Source of the DNA: Actinokineospora enzanensis DSM 44649
Lineage (GTDB): Bacteria; Actinomycetota; Actinomycetes; Mycobacteriales; Pseudonocardiaceae
NCBI RefSeq assembly: GCF_000374445.1
Contig: NZ_KB894410.1
Span: 124,001-188,000 of the forward strand
Direction of reading: 5' to 3'
Length of the DNA: 64,000 bases
Positions 25,192 through 35,757 of the stretch are shown piece after piece (positions within the stretch are counted from its first letter, which is position 1; every line of letters starts with the position of its first letter). Made by a program: the position numbers and the translations under genes. The notes beneath the pieces are model-generated. The model was given only the letters and a program-made list of their open reading frames with translations. It was not told where the DNA came from and did no database searches.

Positions 25192-26213
25192 CCGCGGTTG
25201 GAGCGGGTGCCGAGCAGCACGTCCTCCCAGGACGGCACGATCGGGCGGGCCTTCTTCGCCTTGGACCGGCGTGCGGCCGCGCTCGGCTCGGTGGCCGCCT
25301 GCTTGCGGGCGGGCTCCTCGATCAGCGCGTCCTGCGACGGCTCCTCGGCCGTCACCGGCTCTGGCTCCACGTCCGGCTCCGGTTCGGGTTCCACCTCGGC
25401 CTCGGCGACCACCGGTTCCGGCGTCAGCTCGAAGTCCTCCACGAAGTCCTGGGTCGGCTCCGCCACCACGACCGGCTCCGGCGCGGGCGACGGCACCGGG
25501 GCGACCGGCGGCGCGAACACGTCGTCCAGCTCCGGGTCGGGCTCGGCGTCGATCACCCTGGGCTGCGCGACGTCCAGACTCAGCGCGGCCTGGGCCAGTT
25601 CGGTGACCGGGCGGACCGTGCGCAGCGGGCGGTTCGGCTGTGGGTCGAGCAGGTCGTGCGCGTGCTCGTCCAGCGGCGTGACCGTGCCGCCGTGCGCGCC
25701 GGGGTGGAACGACCAGTGCGCGCGGTTCAGCGACCGGCCCGCGGTCCAGGCCAGCTGGACGATCCACTTGCCGTCCTCGCCGCGCCAGGAGTCCCAGCCG
25801 GTGGTCGGGTAGTCCTGCCCGCGCAGACCGAACGCGTGCGCCACCACCTCGCCGAGAGTCTGCAGGTCAGGACCGTCTTCGCGGATCGGGTGCGCGCGTT
25901 GGGCCAGCTCCGCGGTGCGGGAGCGCTCCAGCAGCACGGGGTACGCGAAGCGCTCGATCTTGTGCGTCGGGATGCCCGCGGCCTCCGCGAGCTGCTCGAC
26001 GGATTCTCCGGCGCGGATTCTGGTTTGGATTTCCCGTGGACGCATCTGGCTCTCCAGCTCGATCTCGATCTGGCCGAGTCGGGTGACGTCTCCACGCGCG
26101 GCGGCGCGCAGGCGCTCGTCCGCTGGCAGGGTGAAGCGCTCGCCACGCGCCGGGTCCTCGCAGATGACGGTCTTGCCGTCATCCGAGAGCCCGACGACCC
26201 GCAGCGCACGCAT
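25188..26213 (-). CDS. sepH: SepH cell-division (septation) protein
   Basis: A 341-residue protein. The N-terminal DUF3071 domain (about 1-170) starts MRALRVVGLSDDGKTVIC and contains a helix-turn-helix-like region (MRPREIQTRIRAGESVEQLA). A long Glu/Pro/Val-rich linker follows, and the C-terminus RPIVPSWEDVLLGTR is the conserved motif of the family. SepH in Streptomyces and mycobacteria binds FtsZ and promotes Z-ring assembly. The match to Rv0883c beside serC supports orthology. Confidence 0.9.
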   Translation of the reverse strand: MRALRVVGLSDDGKTVICEDPARGERFTLPADERLRAAARGDVTRLGQIEIELESQMRPREIQTRIRAGESVEQLAEAAGIPTHKIERFAYPVLLERSRTAELAQRAHPIREDGPDLQTLGEVVAHAFGLRGQDYPTTGWDSWRGEDGKWIVQLAWTAGRSLNRAHWSFHPGAHGGTVTPLDEHAHDLLDPQPNRPLRTVRPVTELAQAALSLDVAQPRVIDAEPDPELDDVFAPPVAPVPSPAPEPVVVAEPTQDFVEDFELTPEPVVAEAEVEPEPEPDVEPEPVTAEEPSQDALIEEPARKQAATEPSAAARRSKAKKARPIVPSWEDVLLGTRSNRG

Positions 26214-26381
26214 CGCTACCCTCCCCTGCGACCTGAGCAGACTTCACTCGCCAGCGTCCCACGGTAGATCGGTGCGACGGATTGACGCGCTAGGCGCGCC
26301 GCGATCCCCGTGACATCAGCTCGTGATCTTGCCGTATCCAGCGGGGTTCCCGCGACCGGGTTAGTTCTACGTTCACCCATT

Positions 26382-26416
26382 CGCGGGCGTGTCGGAGGGC
26401 GGCCGACACGCCCGCG
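26382..26416 (-). terminator. serC terminator
   Basis: A perfect 14-bp stem (26382-26395 with 26403-26416, 7-nt loop), 23 nt after the serC stop on the minus strand. The rest of the 226-nt gap to sepH shows no gene. Confidence 0.75.
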
Positions 26417-26439
26417 GGCACTGCTCGGGTCCAGCGGGC

Positions 26440-27588
<1,149 letters not shown>

Positions 27589-27804
27589 TCAGGGATAAGG
27601 GATATCCAGGGACGATCCCGACGGCGTTGGCGGTGCTCGCGCTCCCATCATGCCGGCCCCATTCCTCCCACCGCCCACCCCCACGTCCCCACCCGGCATC
27701 GTTCCCGACCTGGTCGGGTGCGCCGCGGGTGGCGGCCGGGACGGTCCCGAACGCCGTCGACCCGGCCGGTCGGAATGGTCCGCAACGGACAGTCCTATGC
27801 GGTG

Positions 27805-27843
27805 TCGATGTGCGGGCCCGACCAGGTCGGACCCGCACATCGA
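27805..27843 (-). terminator. Terminator of the serine hydrolase gene
   Basis: An 18-position stem (17 paired, C817/A831 mismatch) with a 3-nt loop, beginning 23 nt beyond the stop at 27867 on the minus strand. The remaining about 230 nt before serC hold its promoter region; nothing else is seen. Confidence 0.75.
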
Positions 27844-27866
27844 CCGAGATCATTCGCGGTGGGCGC

Positions 27867-29228
27867 TCAGGCCTCGCGGGTCCGCCAGCCGTGCTCGTCC
27901 ACCCCGCCCGGGATGGCCGCGGGCGTGCCGTACGGCTCCCGGGTGAACACGAACGTCGCCAGGTCCAGGTGGGTGGCGACCCCGTCGGCGTCCCGGCACA
28001 CGCGCAGCGTCTCGCCCGCGTAGTAGCCGTCCGTGCCGGTCCAGGTGTCCTGGCCCGCGGGCCGGAACCGGGACTGGCGGCCGCGGCCGCTGACCGGGGC
28101 CAGGTTCACCCAGCCGTCCGGCAGCAGCTTGAACACGTACGGGGTCGGGCCCCAGTGCCACTGGCCGGTGAGCGCGAGCAGCGCCGGGTCGGCCGCGGCC
28201 ATCGGCTCCCACTCCGCGGGCAGTATCGGCTCGTGCTGGTCGACCAGGTCGATCAGGTCCGCGGCGACCGCGCCGACCGGCACGCCCGCGGTGGTGTTGA
28301 CCAGCACCGCGGCGCCGGTGCCGGTCCGCGGGTCGATCAGGTTCATGGCCAGGAATCCGGGCATGGAGCCGCCGTGCCCGGACAGCCGCCGCCCGTTGAC
28401 CCGCATGACCTGCAGGCCCAGGCCGTAGGCGGTGGTCCAGTTCTGGTCGTCGTCCAGGTGCGCTACCTCGCGCATCTCGGCCACCGTGTCCGGGTGCAGC
28501 ACATCCGCGGTGTCGCCGCCGACGAACCGGGTCCAGCGGGCCAGGTCGTTGATGCTGCACCACAGCTGCCCGGCCGGGGCCATCGCGCCCGCGTCCGGGG
28601 TCGGCTCGTGCAGCAGCACGTCGGCGTACGGGTGCACGGCCCAACCCAGCGCGGCGGGCGCCTGCGGGTGCGGGCTCGTGCGGGTCAGGGCGAGCGGCCG
28701 CAGGATCTCCGCGGTCAGCACGTCCAACCAGCTGCTGCCGCGCAGCCGCGCGACCAGCTCACCGAGCACGCCGTACCCGGTGTTGCTGTAGTGGAACCGG
28801 GCGCCGGGGCGGTGCCGCACCGCGTCCTCGGCCAGGCTCTTGTCCAGCGCGGCCCAGTCCGCGCCCTCCGCGCGCTCCCACCACACACCCGGCGACTCCG
28901 CGGTCAGCCCGCTGGTGTGGGCGAGCAGCTGGGCGATGGTGACGGCGCCGAAGGACGTGCCGGGCACGTGCTTGTCCAACGGGTCGTTCAGATCGAGTCT
29001 GCCCTCATCGCGCAGCCGCATGACCAGCGCGGCGACGAAGGACTTGGTGATCGAGCCGATGCGGTACTGGGTGTCGACAGTGGGGGTCGCCCCGTCGACC
29101 TTGCCCCGGGCCCCCGTCCAGATGGTCCGGTCACCGCGGACGACCGCCGCCACCAGGGACGGCACCCGGCTCTCGGCCTGTTCGACCGCGATCCGACGCG
29201 TCAACGCGAACTCAGTGGTTTGCAGCAT
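27867..29228 (-). CDS. Serine hydrolase, class C beta-lactamase/penicillin-binding family
   Basis: A 453-residue protein of the beta-lactamase/transpeptidase-like fold. The catalytic motifs are SITK (SxxK) near residue 61, YSNTGYG (YxN) near 150 and HGG near 290. A C-terminal domain of about 100 residues with WHWGPTPYVF and FVFTREPYG resembles DUF3471-type additions in esterases and D-aminopeptidases. No signal peptide is seen from ATG 29228, so it is probably cytoplasmic. Ester or D-amino-acid peptide hydrolysis is likely; beta-lactam resistance is not implied. Confidence 0.85.
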   Translation of the reverse strand: MLQTTEFALTRRIAVEQAESRVPSLVAAVVRGDRTIWTGARGKVDGATPTVDTQYRIGSITKSFVAALVMRLRDEGRLDLNDPLDKHVPGTSFGAVTIAQLLAHTSGLTAESPGVWWERAEGADWAALDKSLAEDAVRHRPGARFHYSNTGYGVLGELVARLRGSSWLDVLTAEILRPLALTRTSPHPQAPAALGWAVHPYADVLLHEPTPDAGAMAPAGQLWCSINDLARWTRFVGGDTADVLHPDTVAEMREVAHLDDDQNWTTAYGLGLQVMRVNGRRLSGHGGSMPGFLAMNLIDPRTGTGAAVLVNTTAGVPVGAVAADLIDLVDQHEPILPAEWEPMAAADPALLALTGQWHWGPTPYVFKLLPDGWVNLAPVSGRGRQSRFRPAGQDTWTGTDGYYAGETLRVCRDADGVATHLDLATFVFTREPYGTPAAIPGGVDEHGWRTREA

Positions 29229-29250
29229 GTTCGGAATTGTGCGCCATAAA

Positions 29251-29871
29251 TCAACCCAATAAGCCGCGAGACATGGCCGTGGTGACCGCCGCGGTGCGGT
29301 CGGAGACATCGAGTTTCCCGAACGCGCGCAGCAGGTGCGTTTTCACCGTGGCCTCGCTGATGTGCAGTTCCCGGCCGATGTCGGCGTTCGTCAGCCCCTT
29401 GCCGACCAGTCGCAGCACCTCGATCTCCCGACCGGAAAGCACCTGTTTGGTGGGTTGCCGCACCTGTCGGACCAATCGACCGGCTACGGAGGGTGCGAGC
29501 ACCGTCTCACCCCGGCTCGCGGCCCGCACCGCGCCCGCCAATTCCGTTCGGGAGGCGTCCTTGAGCAGATATCCGGCGGCGCCCGCCTCGACCGCGCGCA
29601 GGATGTCGGAGTCGGTCTCGTAGGTGGTCAGCACGACCACCCGGCTGGGGCCGCGCTCGGCCACGATCCGTTCGGTCGCGCCCACCCCGTCCAGGCCGGG
29701 CATCCGTAGGTCCATCAGCACCACGTCCGGGCGCAGCGACCGCACCACCGCCACCGCCTCGTCGCCGGACCCGGCCTCGCCGACCACGGTCAGGTCGGCC
29801 TCGGCCTCCAGCATCCCGCGCAGGCCCTCGCGGACCACCGGGTGGTCGTCCACCAGCACGATGGTGATCAT
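29251..29871 (-). CDS. NarL/LuxR-family response regulator
   Basis: A 206-residue two-component regulator. The receiver domain begins [17 protein letters not shown], with phospho-acceptor Asp54 ([10 protein letters not shown]), a Thr in VVVLTTYE and Lys in YLLKDA. The LuxR helix-turn-helix ([20 protein letters not shown] and following [10 protein letters not shown]) occupies about 142-200. It starts within the stop of the sensor kinase gene (ATGA). It probably controls the adjoining ABC-2 transporter genes. Confidence 0.92.
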   Translation of the reverse strand: MITIVLVDDHPVVREGLRGMLEAEADLTVVGEAGSGDEAVAVVRSLRPDVVLMDLRMPGLDGVGATERIVAERGPSRVVVLTTYETDSDILRAVEAGAAGYLLKDASRTELAGAVRAASRGETVLAPSVAGRLVRQVRQPTKQVLSGREIEVLRLVGKGLTNADIGRELHISEATVKTHLLRAFGKLDVSDRTAAVTTAMSRGLLG

Positions 29872-31025
29872 GTGGGTACCTCCACGGTCAGCGTGGTGCC
29901 CGCGCCGGGCGCGCTGTGCACGGTCACGGTGCCCGCGACCTGCTCGGCCCGCGCCCGCATCCCGCGCAGCCCGTAGCCCGCGGCGGGCGCGTCCGGGTCG
30001 AAGCCCGATCCGTCGTCGCTCACGGTCAGCGTGACACCGGTCGGGGTGTGGCACAGGTCGACGGCCACCGCGGTCGCGTCGGCGTGCTTGCGGATGTTGG
30101 CCAAGGCTTCCTGCGCGGCCCGCAGCAACACCACCTCGACCCCGGTCGGCAGCCCGGAAGGGTCGCCCTCGGTGTGGAAGCCGGCCGCCACCCCGGTCTC
30201 CGCGGCCAGCCGTTCCACCTGCCTGCACAGCGCCTCGGTCAGCGTTGCATCGTCCAAAGCGGACGGCGTCAGCGCGGCGACCAGGGCACGCGCCTCGGCC
30301 AGGTTCTCCCGCGCGGTGTGCGCCGCCAGGTCCAGCGCGTGCCGCACCTTCGCGCTGTCCCGGTCCACTTCGGACTCGGCGGCCTGCACCAGGGTGACGA
30401 TGCTGGTGAACCCCTGGGCCAGGGTGTCGTGGATCTCGCCCGCCAGCCGGGTCCGCTCGGCGGCCACCCCGGCTTCGTGCGAGAGCCGCGCCACCTGCGC
30501 CCGGCTCGCCTCCAGCTCCCGGATCAGCGCCGCCCGCTCGTGGCTCTGGGTCACGACCCGGTGCACGTAGGTGCCGATGAGTAAAGACAGGGTCAGCCCG
30601 AGGAAGGAGGTCGGCAGCTGCTGGTGCCAGCCGCCCAGCTCGCCGTGCCGCAGCGCGGCGAGCACCGGCGGCACCAGGTTCAGCACCGCCACCAGCGGTG
30701 CCGCCACCGGCAGCGACAGGCACATGAAGATCAGCGGGCACATGACGAACAGCAGGTAGGTCGCGTCCCCGACGAACCAGACCGCGATCAGGAAGAGCAC
30801 CGAGGTGGCCGCCGCGAAGATCGCCGTGTGCGGCAGCCGCTCCTCGATGATCGCGTACCGCCTGCCGTAGGCCGCGTACAGCCCGGCGACGGCGGTGCAC
30901 GAGGCAGCCGCCGTCACCCGGTCCGGCCAGCTCATCGGGGCGAGGAGCACCAGGACGGTGACGAACAGGTAGCCGATCGTGTAGTAGAGGTCCCAGGCCC
31001 AGAAGTTCCGGGTGCTCGCCTCCAC
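29868..31025 (-). CDS. Sensor histidine kinase (HisKA_3 type)
   Basis: A 385-residue membrane kinase. About five membrane helices fill residues 15-155 with only short external loops, as in intramembrane-sensing DesK/LiaS-like kinases. The dimerisation box [12 protein letters not shown] carries phospho-His199, and the ATPase domain has [11 protein letters not shown] (N box), VSDDGSGFD and [14 protein letters not shown] 31025 follows GAGGGAG by 6 nt; TTG 31040, overlapping the permease stop, is an alternative. Signals reaching such kinases often come from the partner transporter or membrane stress. Confidence 0.9.
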   Translation of the reverse strand: MEASTRNFWAWDLYYTIGYLFVTVLVLLAPMSWPDRVTAAASCTAVAGLYAAYGRRYAIIEERLPHTAIFAAATSVLFLIAVWFVGDATYLLFVMCPLIFMCLSLPVAAPLVAVLNLVPPVLAALRHGELGGWHQQLPTSFLGLTLSLLIGTYVHRVVTQSHERAALIRELEASRAQVARLSHEAGVAAERTRLAGEIHDTLAQGFTSIVTLVQAAESEVDRDSAKVRHALDLAAHTARENLAEARALVAALTPSALDDATLTEALCRQVERLAAETGVAAGFHTEGDPSGLPTGVEVVLLRAAQEALANIRKHADATAVAVDLCHTPTGVTLTVSDDGSGFDPDAPAAGYGLRGMRARAEQVAGTVTVHSAPGAGTTLTVEVPT

Positions 31026-31036
31026 CTCCGGCTCCC

Positions 31037-31858
31037 TCAACCCGTCCGGCGCTCGGTCCAGCGGAACGTGGTCAGGCACAGCACCAGCCCGATCACGCAC
31101 CACGCGCCCAGCACCAGCGCGGTCATTCCCGGTTCCCACGAGCCCGCCACCTCCCCGGCGGCCATACTGTCGGGCAGGAAGACCGAACGGAAGCCCTGCC
31201 CCATCCAGCGCACCGGGAAGAACGCCGCGATGTCCAGCATCGCCTTGGGCAGCGTGCTGATCGCCACGAAAATGCCGGACGAGAACTGCAACGCGATCAC
31301 CGGCAGGTTCAACACCGCCGCGGCACTGCGCGACGACCGCGCCAGCGAGCTCGCGGAGATCCCCAGCAGCGTGCAGGCGATCACCGACAGCGCCAGGATC
31401 CAGGCGAACGTCCACCAGCGACCCGGGTCGGTGGGCAGCTCCAGTCCGAACGCGAACACCCCGACGGCCAACAGCAACGCCACCTCGGCCAGCGTCGCCA
31501 CCGCCACCAGCACGATCTTGCCGATGAAGTAGGACGCCATGGTCACCGGCGTCCCGCGCAACCGCTTCAGCGTCCCGTCCTCCCGGTCGGCGGCGATGCC
31601 CACGCCGACACTGGTGAACGCGGTGGACAGGATCCCGTAGGCGATCATCCCGGCCGCGAACACCTGGCTCATCGGCGCGGCCGCGCCCGGGTCGGACTCG
31701 GTGAAGATGGACCCGAGCAGCAGCAGGACGAACGCGGGGAAGCAGAAGGTGAAGATCACCGCTTCCTTGGCGCGAAAGAACATCCGCACCTCGGCCCCAC
31801 CCCGGGCGAGCCCCGTGCGCAGGGTCGAGGGAAGAGGGGAGAGGGTCGCGGCGGTCAT
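31037..31858 (-). CDS. ABC-2 type transporter permease
   Basis: A 273-residue membrane protein with six helices of the ABC-2 family. The typical segment is ADREDGTLKRLRGTPVTMAS after the second helix. It starts at ATG 31858 inside the ATPase stop (ATGA). With the ATPase it forms an exporter of the DrrAB/LinearmycinRes type, where such two-component-linked modules often protect against membrane-active compounds (family knowledge; substrate unknown). Confidence 0.87.
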   Translation of the reverse strand: MTAATLSPLPSTLRTGLARGGAEVRMFFRAKEAVIFTFCFPAFVLLLLGSIFTESDPGAAAPMSQVFAAGMIAYGILSTAFTSVGVGIAADREDGTLKRLRGTPVTMASYFIGKIVLVAVATLAEVALLLAVGVFAFGLELPTDPGRWWTFAWILALSVIACTLLGISASSLARSSRSAAAVLNLPVIALQFSSGIFVAISTLPKAMLDIAAFFPVRWMGQGFRSVFLPDSMAAGEVAGSWEPGMTALVLGAWCVIGLVLCLTTFRWTERRTG

Positions 31859-32688
31859 GCCTTCGCTCCGATCAGGTCGAGGTAGATGTCTTCGAGGCTG
31901 GGCTGCCGCACCTGCAGCCCGCTGATCCCGGTGTGCCGGGCGAGGTTGACGACGGTGCCGATCGGGTCGACCGTCCGCACCTCGTGCGCGCCATCGCCAT
32001 CCCGCCAACTCACCGTCGCGGGCGCCGAATCCCGCCCCCCGAGCGTCGACGGCGTCCCCTCGGCCACGATCCGCCCCGCCGCGATCACCGCGAGCCGGTC
32101 GGCCAAGGCCTCTGCCTCGTCGAGGTAATGAGTGGTGAGCAGGATCGTGGTGCCCTCCCGGGAAAGCGTCCGAACCAACTCCCAGAACTGCCGCCGCGCC
32201 TCGGGATCGAACCCGGTGGTCGGCTCATCGAGGAACAACAACCGCGGCCGCCCGATGATCCCCAACGCGACATCCACCCGCCGCCGCTGCCCCCCGGACA
32301 ACGACTGCACCCGCGCCCCCGCCTTGGCCGTCAGCCCACAGAGGTCGATGACCTCCTCGACATCCCGCGGATCCGGGTAGTACCCGGCGAACTGCCGAAC
32401 GGTCTCCCGCACGGAAAGCTCGGCGGCATCGGTCGCGGTCTGCAACACGATCCCGATATCCGCCCGCCACCGCCGCCCCGCCGACGCCGGATCCTGACCT
32501 AAGACCCGGACATCACCCCCATCCCGAGCCCGATACCCCTCAAGCACCTCGGTGGTCGTCGTCTTTCCGGCGCCATTCGGCCCGAGAAGCGCGAACACCT
32601 CCCCCTCGGCCACCGTCAGGTCGATCCCACGGACCGCGACATGGTCCCCGTAGCTCTTGCGCAACTCGCGCACCTCGATCGCGTTCAT
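31855..32688 (-). CDS. ABC transporter ATP-binding protein (DrrA-like)
   Basis: A 277-residue ATPase: Walker A LLGPNGAGKTTTT, signature LSGGQRRRVDVALG, Walker B LLFLDEPTTGFD and H-loop THYLDEAE. A C-terminal about 60 residues is typical of DrrA-type subunits of antibiotic exporters. ATG 32688 was chosen; no strong ribosome binding site precedes it. It is the first gene of the four-gene operon ATPase-permease-kinase-regulator, with each junction overlapping or only a few bases long. It is divergent from the NUDIX gene. Confidence 0.9.
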   Translation of the reverse strand: MNAIEVRELRKSYGDHVAVRGIDLTVAEGEVFALLGPNGAGKTTTTEVLEGYRARDGGDVRVLGQDPASAGRRWRADIGIVLQTATDAAELSVRETVRQFAGYYPDPRDVEEVIDLCGLTAKAGARVQSLSGGQRRRVDVALGIIGRPRLLFLDEPTTGFDPEARRQFWELVRTLSREGTTILLTTHYLDEAEALADRLAVIAAGRIVAEGTPSTLGGRDSAPATVSWRDGDGAHEVRTVDPIGTVVNLARHTGISGLQVRQPSLEDIYLDLIGAKA

Positions 32689-32733
32689 ACCCGGAATGCT
32701 GCCGCGACCTGCACCTACACCAAGACGTACGAG

Positions 32734-32756
32734 CGGTTGAACCTGCCTGTCAACCG
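32734..32756. promoter_or_regulatory. Inverted repeat in the divergent ABC/NUDIX promoter region
   Basis: CGGTTGA (32734-32740) and TCAACCG (32750-32756) flank 9 nt, 46 nt upstream of the ABC operon start. It is a candidate response-regulator or repressor site. TAACGT at 32795-32800, 7 nt before the NUDIX GTG, is a likely leaderless -10. Confidence 0.35.
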
Positions 32757-32807
32757 GTCGACGGACACTCCCGTCCACCTATCCGTCATCGGCGTAACGT
32801 CACCCAC

Positions 32808-33350
32808 GTGAGCGACGCCCCCTCGCGCTGGACCATCCATGAGGAACGCCTGGTAGACGACACTCGCCGCCTGCACCTGGCCATCGCCCATGTCGAACTC
32901 CCGGACGGCGGCCACTTCGAGCAGTACGTCCTCCGAATGCCCAAGGCGAGCATGACCGTGGTCCTCGACGACAGCCGTGAGCGAGTGCTGATGATCTATC
33001 GGCACCGCTTCATCCCGGACCGCTGGACCTGGGAACTCCCCGGCGGCTACGTCGACCCCACCGAATCCCCGGCGGTGACCGCCGCCCGGGAGATCGAAGA
33101 GGAAACCGGCTGGCGCCCCCGCGACCTGCGCCTGCTCACCACCTTCCAACCGCTCGCGGGCACAGCCGACTTCGAGAACCTGGTGTACGTCGCCGACGGC
33201 GCCGAGCGCACCGGCACGACGCCGGACATCAACGAGGCCGCCCGGGTCGACTGGGTACCACTGGCCCAAGTGCCGGACTTGATTGCGGCAGGCGAGATCA
33301 TCGGAGCGGGGGCGCAGCTCGGATTGATGTTCGTCCTAGCGGGCCGGTAG
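32808..33350 (+). CDS. NUDIX hydrolase (ADP-ribose pyrophosphatase-like)
   Basis: A 180-residue NUDIX protein. The box GYVDPTESPAVTAAREIEEE is followed by TGW, fitting Gx5Ex7REUxEExGU with all metal-binding Glu present. The preceding strand YRHRFIPDRWTWELPGG and length fit ADP-ribose/nucleoside-diphosphate-sugar pyrophosphatases. GTG 32808 has a leaderless-type -10 (TAACGT) 7 nt upstream. The exact substrate is not determined. Confidence 0.87.
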   Translation: MSDAPSRWTIHEERLVDDTRRLHLAIAHVELPDGGHFEQYVLRMPKASMTVVLDDSRERVLMIYRHRFIPDRWTWELPGGYVDPTESPAVTAAREIEEETGWRPRDLRLLTTFQPLAGTADFENLVYVADGAERTGTTPDINEAARVDWVPLAQVPDLIAAGEIIGAGAQLGLMFVLAGR

Positions 33351-33740
33351 CGGAATCTCAGCCGCCTCCATCCGCTCGAACAACCCCGCCACCGCGCGGG
33401 TCCCGCCGACAGTGGCGCTGACGGCATGCTCTGGTTGCTCAACGACCGTCGCCGTGATTGGTCCGGCTGGCCGAACAGCATGGGCGTCACGGAACCACCT
33501 GTCTGTCTACCCTGTGTCGACTTCGCCATCCGAGCCTGTCCTGCGCTCCGCGAGGGCCATGCGATCGTCCGTGCGCTGACCTACCCCATAGCGGGGGTGC
33601 GGGGCATACCGCACACCCCAGGGTCGCCTGTTCCGGTGCCGCACGATCCAGCACTCGTCCCCTACGAAGACCCGCGTATCACCTGGACCGTCGCCCTGGA
33701 ACTGGTTCGCGAACCGGGCCGATGCACGATCCTCAACTGA
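33351..33740 (+). pseudogene. 5'-truncated remnant of an actinomycete Cys-motif protein
   Basis: From ATG 33426, 104 residues are open (MLWLLNDRRRDWSGWPNSMG start), with PPVCLPCVDFAIRACPALRE and VPYEDPRITWTVALELVRE. This resembles, from memory, a family of about 150-170 residues common in streptomycetes. The same frame stays open upstream to the NUDIX stop, and AGPADSGADG just before the ATG also looks family-like, but the expected N-terminal part with its first Cys pair is absent. It is therefore most likely a remnant whose 5' end was lost at the NUDIX junction. A functional short protein is not excluded. Confidence 0.4.
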
Positions 33741-33744
33741 ATGG

Positions 33745-35043
33745 TCAGGCTGCCTCGGGCTTCGGGACGAACCGGTAGCGCCAGAACGACGGCAGCCAGA
33801 CGATCAGACCCAGGGTCAGCACGATGACCAACAGTCCACCCACTGTCGCGGCCGCGGCCGTGCCGAACAGCGCGGCTCCCCAACCGTGGGTCAGGTCGGC
33901 GATCCGAGGTCCGCCCGCGACCACCACCGTGAAGACGCCCTGCATGCGGCCGCGCATCTCGTCGGTGGCCTCGGTTTGCAGCATGGAGCTGCGATGGACG
34001 GCGCTGATCAGGTCGGCGCCGCCGCCGAGGGCGAGGAAGAAGGCGGCGAGCCAGAGCGAGTGGGAGAGGCCGAAGGCGGCCATGGACGCGCCCCACAGGA
34101 TGATGGCGAGGGTGATGACGGCGCCTTGGCGGGGGATCCGGGAGAACGCGCCGGAGAACAGGCCGAACACCGCCGAGCCGATCGGGATGGCCGCGTACAG
34201 CCAGCCCAGTGCCGAACCGCCGCCGGGCGGGTCGCCGAACGTGCGTTCGGCCATTTCCGGGAAAAGGGCCCTCGGCATGCCAGCGACCATGGCGATGATG
34301 TCGACCAGGAATGACACCAACAGCAGTTTCCGCACCGCCAGATAGCGGAATCCTGCGACGATATCGCGCACGCCCGCGGTGCGGGATGCATTCTCGCCCG
34401 GTTCGATCGGGGGCAACAACCAGACCATCGAGCTGGCGATCGCCAGCGCAACCGTGTCGATCAAGTACAAAGTGGACAGGCCGAGCACCGGGATGAGCGC
34501 GCCGGCGAGCAGTGGGCCGAACACCATGCCGAAGGTGAACGTGGTGAAGCTCAGCGCGTTGGCAGGCGGCAGCAGCTCGGGTGGGACGAGCCGGGCGATG
34601 GCGGCGCTGCGGGCGGGCATGTTGATCGCCACGCAGGCCTGTTGCAGGCCAAGCAGCACCAGCACGACCGCCACCGAGCGCAGGCCGGTGAACGCCTGGA
34701 TCCAGAACAGCGCCGAGGTGACCGCCACGCCGATGTTGCTGTACAGCATGACCTTGCGCCGGTCGAGGGCGTCCGCGATGGCGCCGCCCCACAGGCCGAA
34801 CACCAGCAGCGGCACCAGCCCGACCGCCCCGGTCAGGCCGACGTAACCGGACGAGCCGGTCAGGTCGTACACCTGTTTGGGCACCGCCACGGCGGTGAGC
34901 TGGCTGCCGATGGCGGTGACCACGGTGGACACCCACATGCGACGGTAGTCGCGGATGCGCAACGGGCGGGTGTCGATGACGACCCTGTCCAGGAAACCCC
35001 TGGTCCGGCTAGCGCGCTCGGGACGATCCGTGTCGGTGCTCAC
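33745..35043 (-). CDS. MFS exporter (MFS_3 family)
   Basis: A 432-residue transporter with about 12 helices: RPLRIRDYRRMWVSTVVTAI at the start of helix 1, WGGAIADALDRRKVM (motif A) and TEATDEMRGRMQGVFTVVVA. It is closely related in layout to the MarR-linked exporter at 14996 but without a Pro-rich tail. GTG 35043 lies 8 nt after TAAGCT, a leaderless-type promoter. The substrate is unknown. It runs toward the truncated gene, ending 4 nt from it. Confidence 0.85.
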   Translation of the reverse strand: MSTDTDRPERASRTRGFLDRVVIDTRPLRIRDYRRMWVSTVVTAIGSQLTAVAVPKQVYDLTGSSGYVGLTGAVGLVPLLVFGLWGGAIADALDRRKVMLYSNIGVAVTSALFWIQAFTGLRSVAVVLVLLGLQQACVAINMPARSAAIARLVPPELLPPANALSFTTFTFGMVFGPLLAGALIPVLGLSTLYLIDTVALAIASSMVWLLPPIEPGENASRTAGVRDIVAGFRYLAVRKLLLVSFLVDIIAMVAGMPRALFPEMAERTFGDPPGGGSALGWLYAAIPIGSAVFGLFSGAFSRIPRQGAVITLAIILWGASMAAFGLSHSLWLAAFFLALGGGADLISAVHRSSMLQTEATDEMRGRMQGVFTVVVAGGPRIADLTHGWGAALFGTAAAATVGGLLVIVLTLGLIVWLPSFWRYRFVPKPEAA

Positions 35044-35097
35044 GACCGATAAGCTTAGGCACGCTAACCACTGATCGGCCTGTGATTTTCAGCGTGC

Positions 35098-35757
35098 TCA
35101 CGGACCGAGACGCTCGACCTTCCAGCCGTCCCGGCCGAGCTTGTAGCGCAGCCGGTCGTGCATCCGGTCGCGCCGCCCCTGCCAGAACTCCACCACCTCG
35201 GGCTGGATGCGCCAGCCGCCCCAGTGCGGGGGTACCGGCACGGTCTCCGCGTCGGCGAACCGGCGCTCCACATTGGCCAGTGCGCTCTCCAGCGTGCCCC
35301 GCCCACCGACCACGATCGACTGCGGCGACGCCCACGCCCCCAGCTGCGAGCCGCGCGGGCGCTTGGCCCAGTACTCGGCGGTCTCGGCGGCGCTGACCTT
35401 CTCCACCGTGCCGCGCACGGTCGCCTGGCGGTGCAGCCCGTACCAGGGGAAGGTGGCCGAGGCGTAGCGGGTGGCGCTGAGGTCGTGGCTCTTGGCCGAG
35501 GTGTAGTTGGTGAAGAACACCAGGCCGCGCCCGTCGAGCCCCTTGGCCAGCACGGTCCGCGAGGACGGCATGCCGTCGGCGCCAGCGGTGGCCAGCACCA
35601 TGGCGTTGGGCTCGGCCAGCCCCGCCTGCCTGGCCGCGTCCAACCAGAGCTGCAGCTGTTCGTGCCAGGTGTCGGCGAGGTCGCTCTCCTGCAGGTCGCC
35701 GTGTTCGTAGGACACCCGCATGGTGGGGAGTTCGAGGGCGATGTCGCCGTCAGCCAT
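35098..35757 (-). CDS. pdxH: Pyridoxamine/pyridoxine 5'-phosphate oxidase
   Basis: A 219-residue FMN enzyme making PLP from PNP/PMP. Family segments: PNAMVLATAGADGMPSSRTV, GLVFFTNYTSAKSHDL, ATFPWYGLHRQATVRGTVEK, AKRPRGSQLGAWAS, and the C-terminal WQGRRDRMHDRLRY with substrate-binding Arg residues. Full length. It supplies PLP for enzymes such as SerC nearby, though it is not co-transcribed with it. The MFS gene begins 54 nt downstream. Confidence 0.93.
   Translation of the reverse strand: MADGDIALELPTMRVSYEHGDLQESDLADTWHEQLQLWLDAARQAGLAEPNAMVLATAGADGMPSSRTVLAKGLDGRGLVFFTNYTSAKSHDLSATRYASATFPWYGLHRQATVRGTVEKVSAAETAEYWAKRPRGSQLGAWASPQSIVVGGRGTLESALANVERRFADAETVPVPPHWGGWRIQPEVVEFWQGRRDRMHDRLRYKLGRDGWKVERLGP

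Noticed and set aside
35055-35069. TTAGG and CTAACC half-sites upstream of the MFS gene resembling a second iron box
   Set aside because: The spacing is one base short and only about 10 of 19 consensus positions match; more likely part of a leaderless promoter region.
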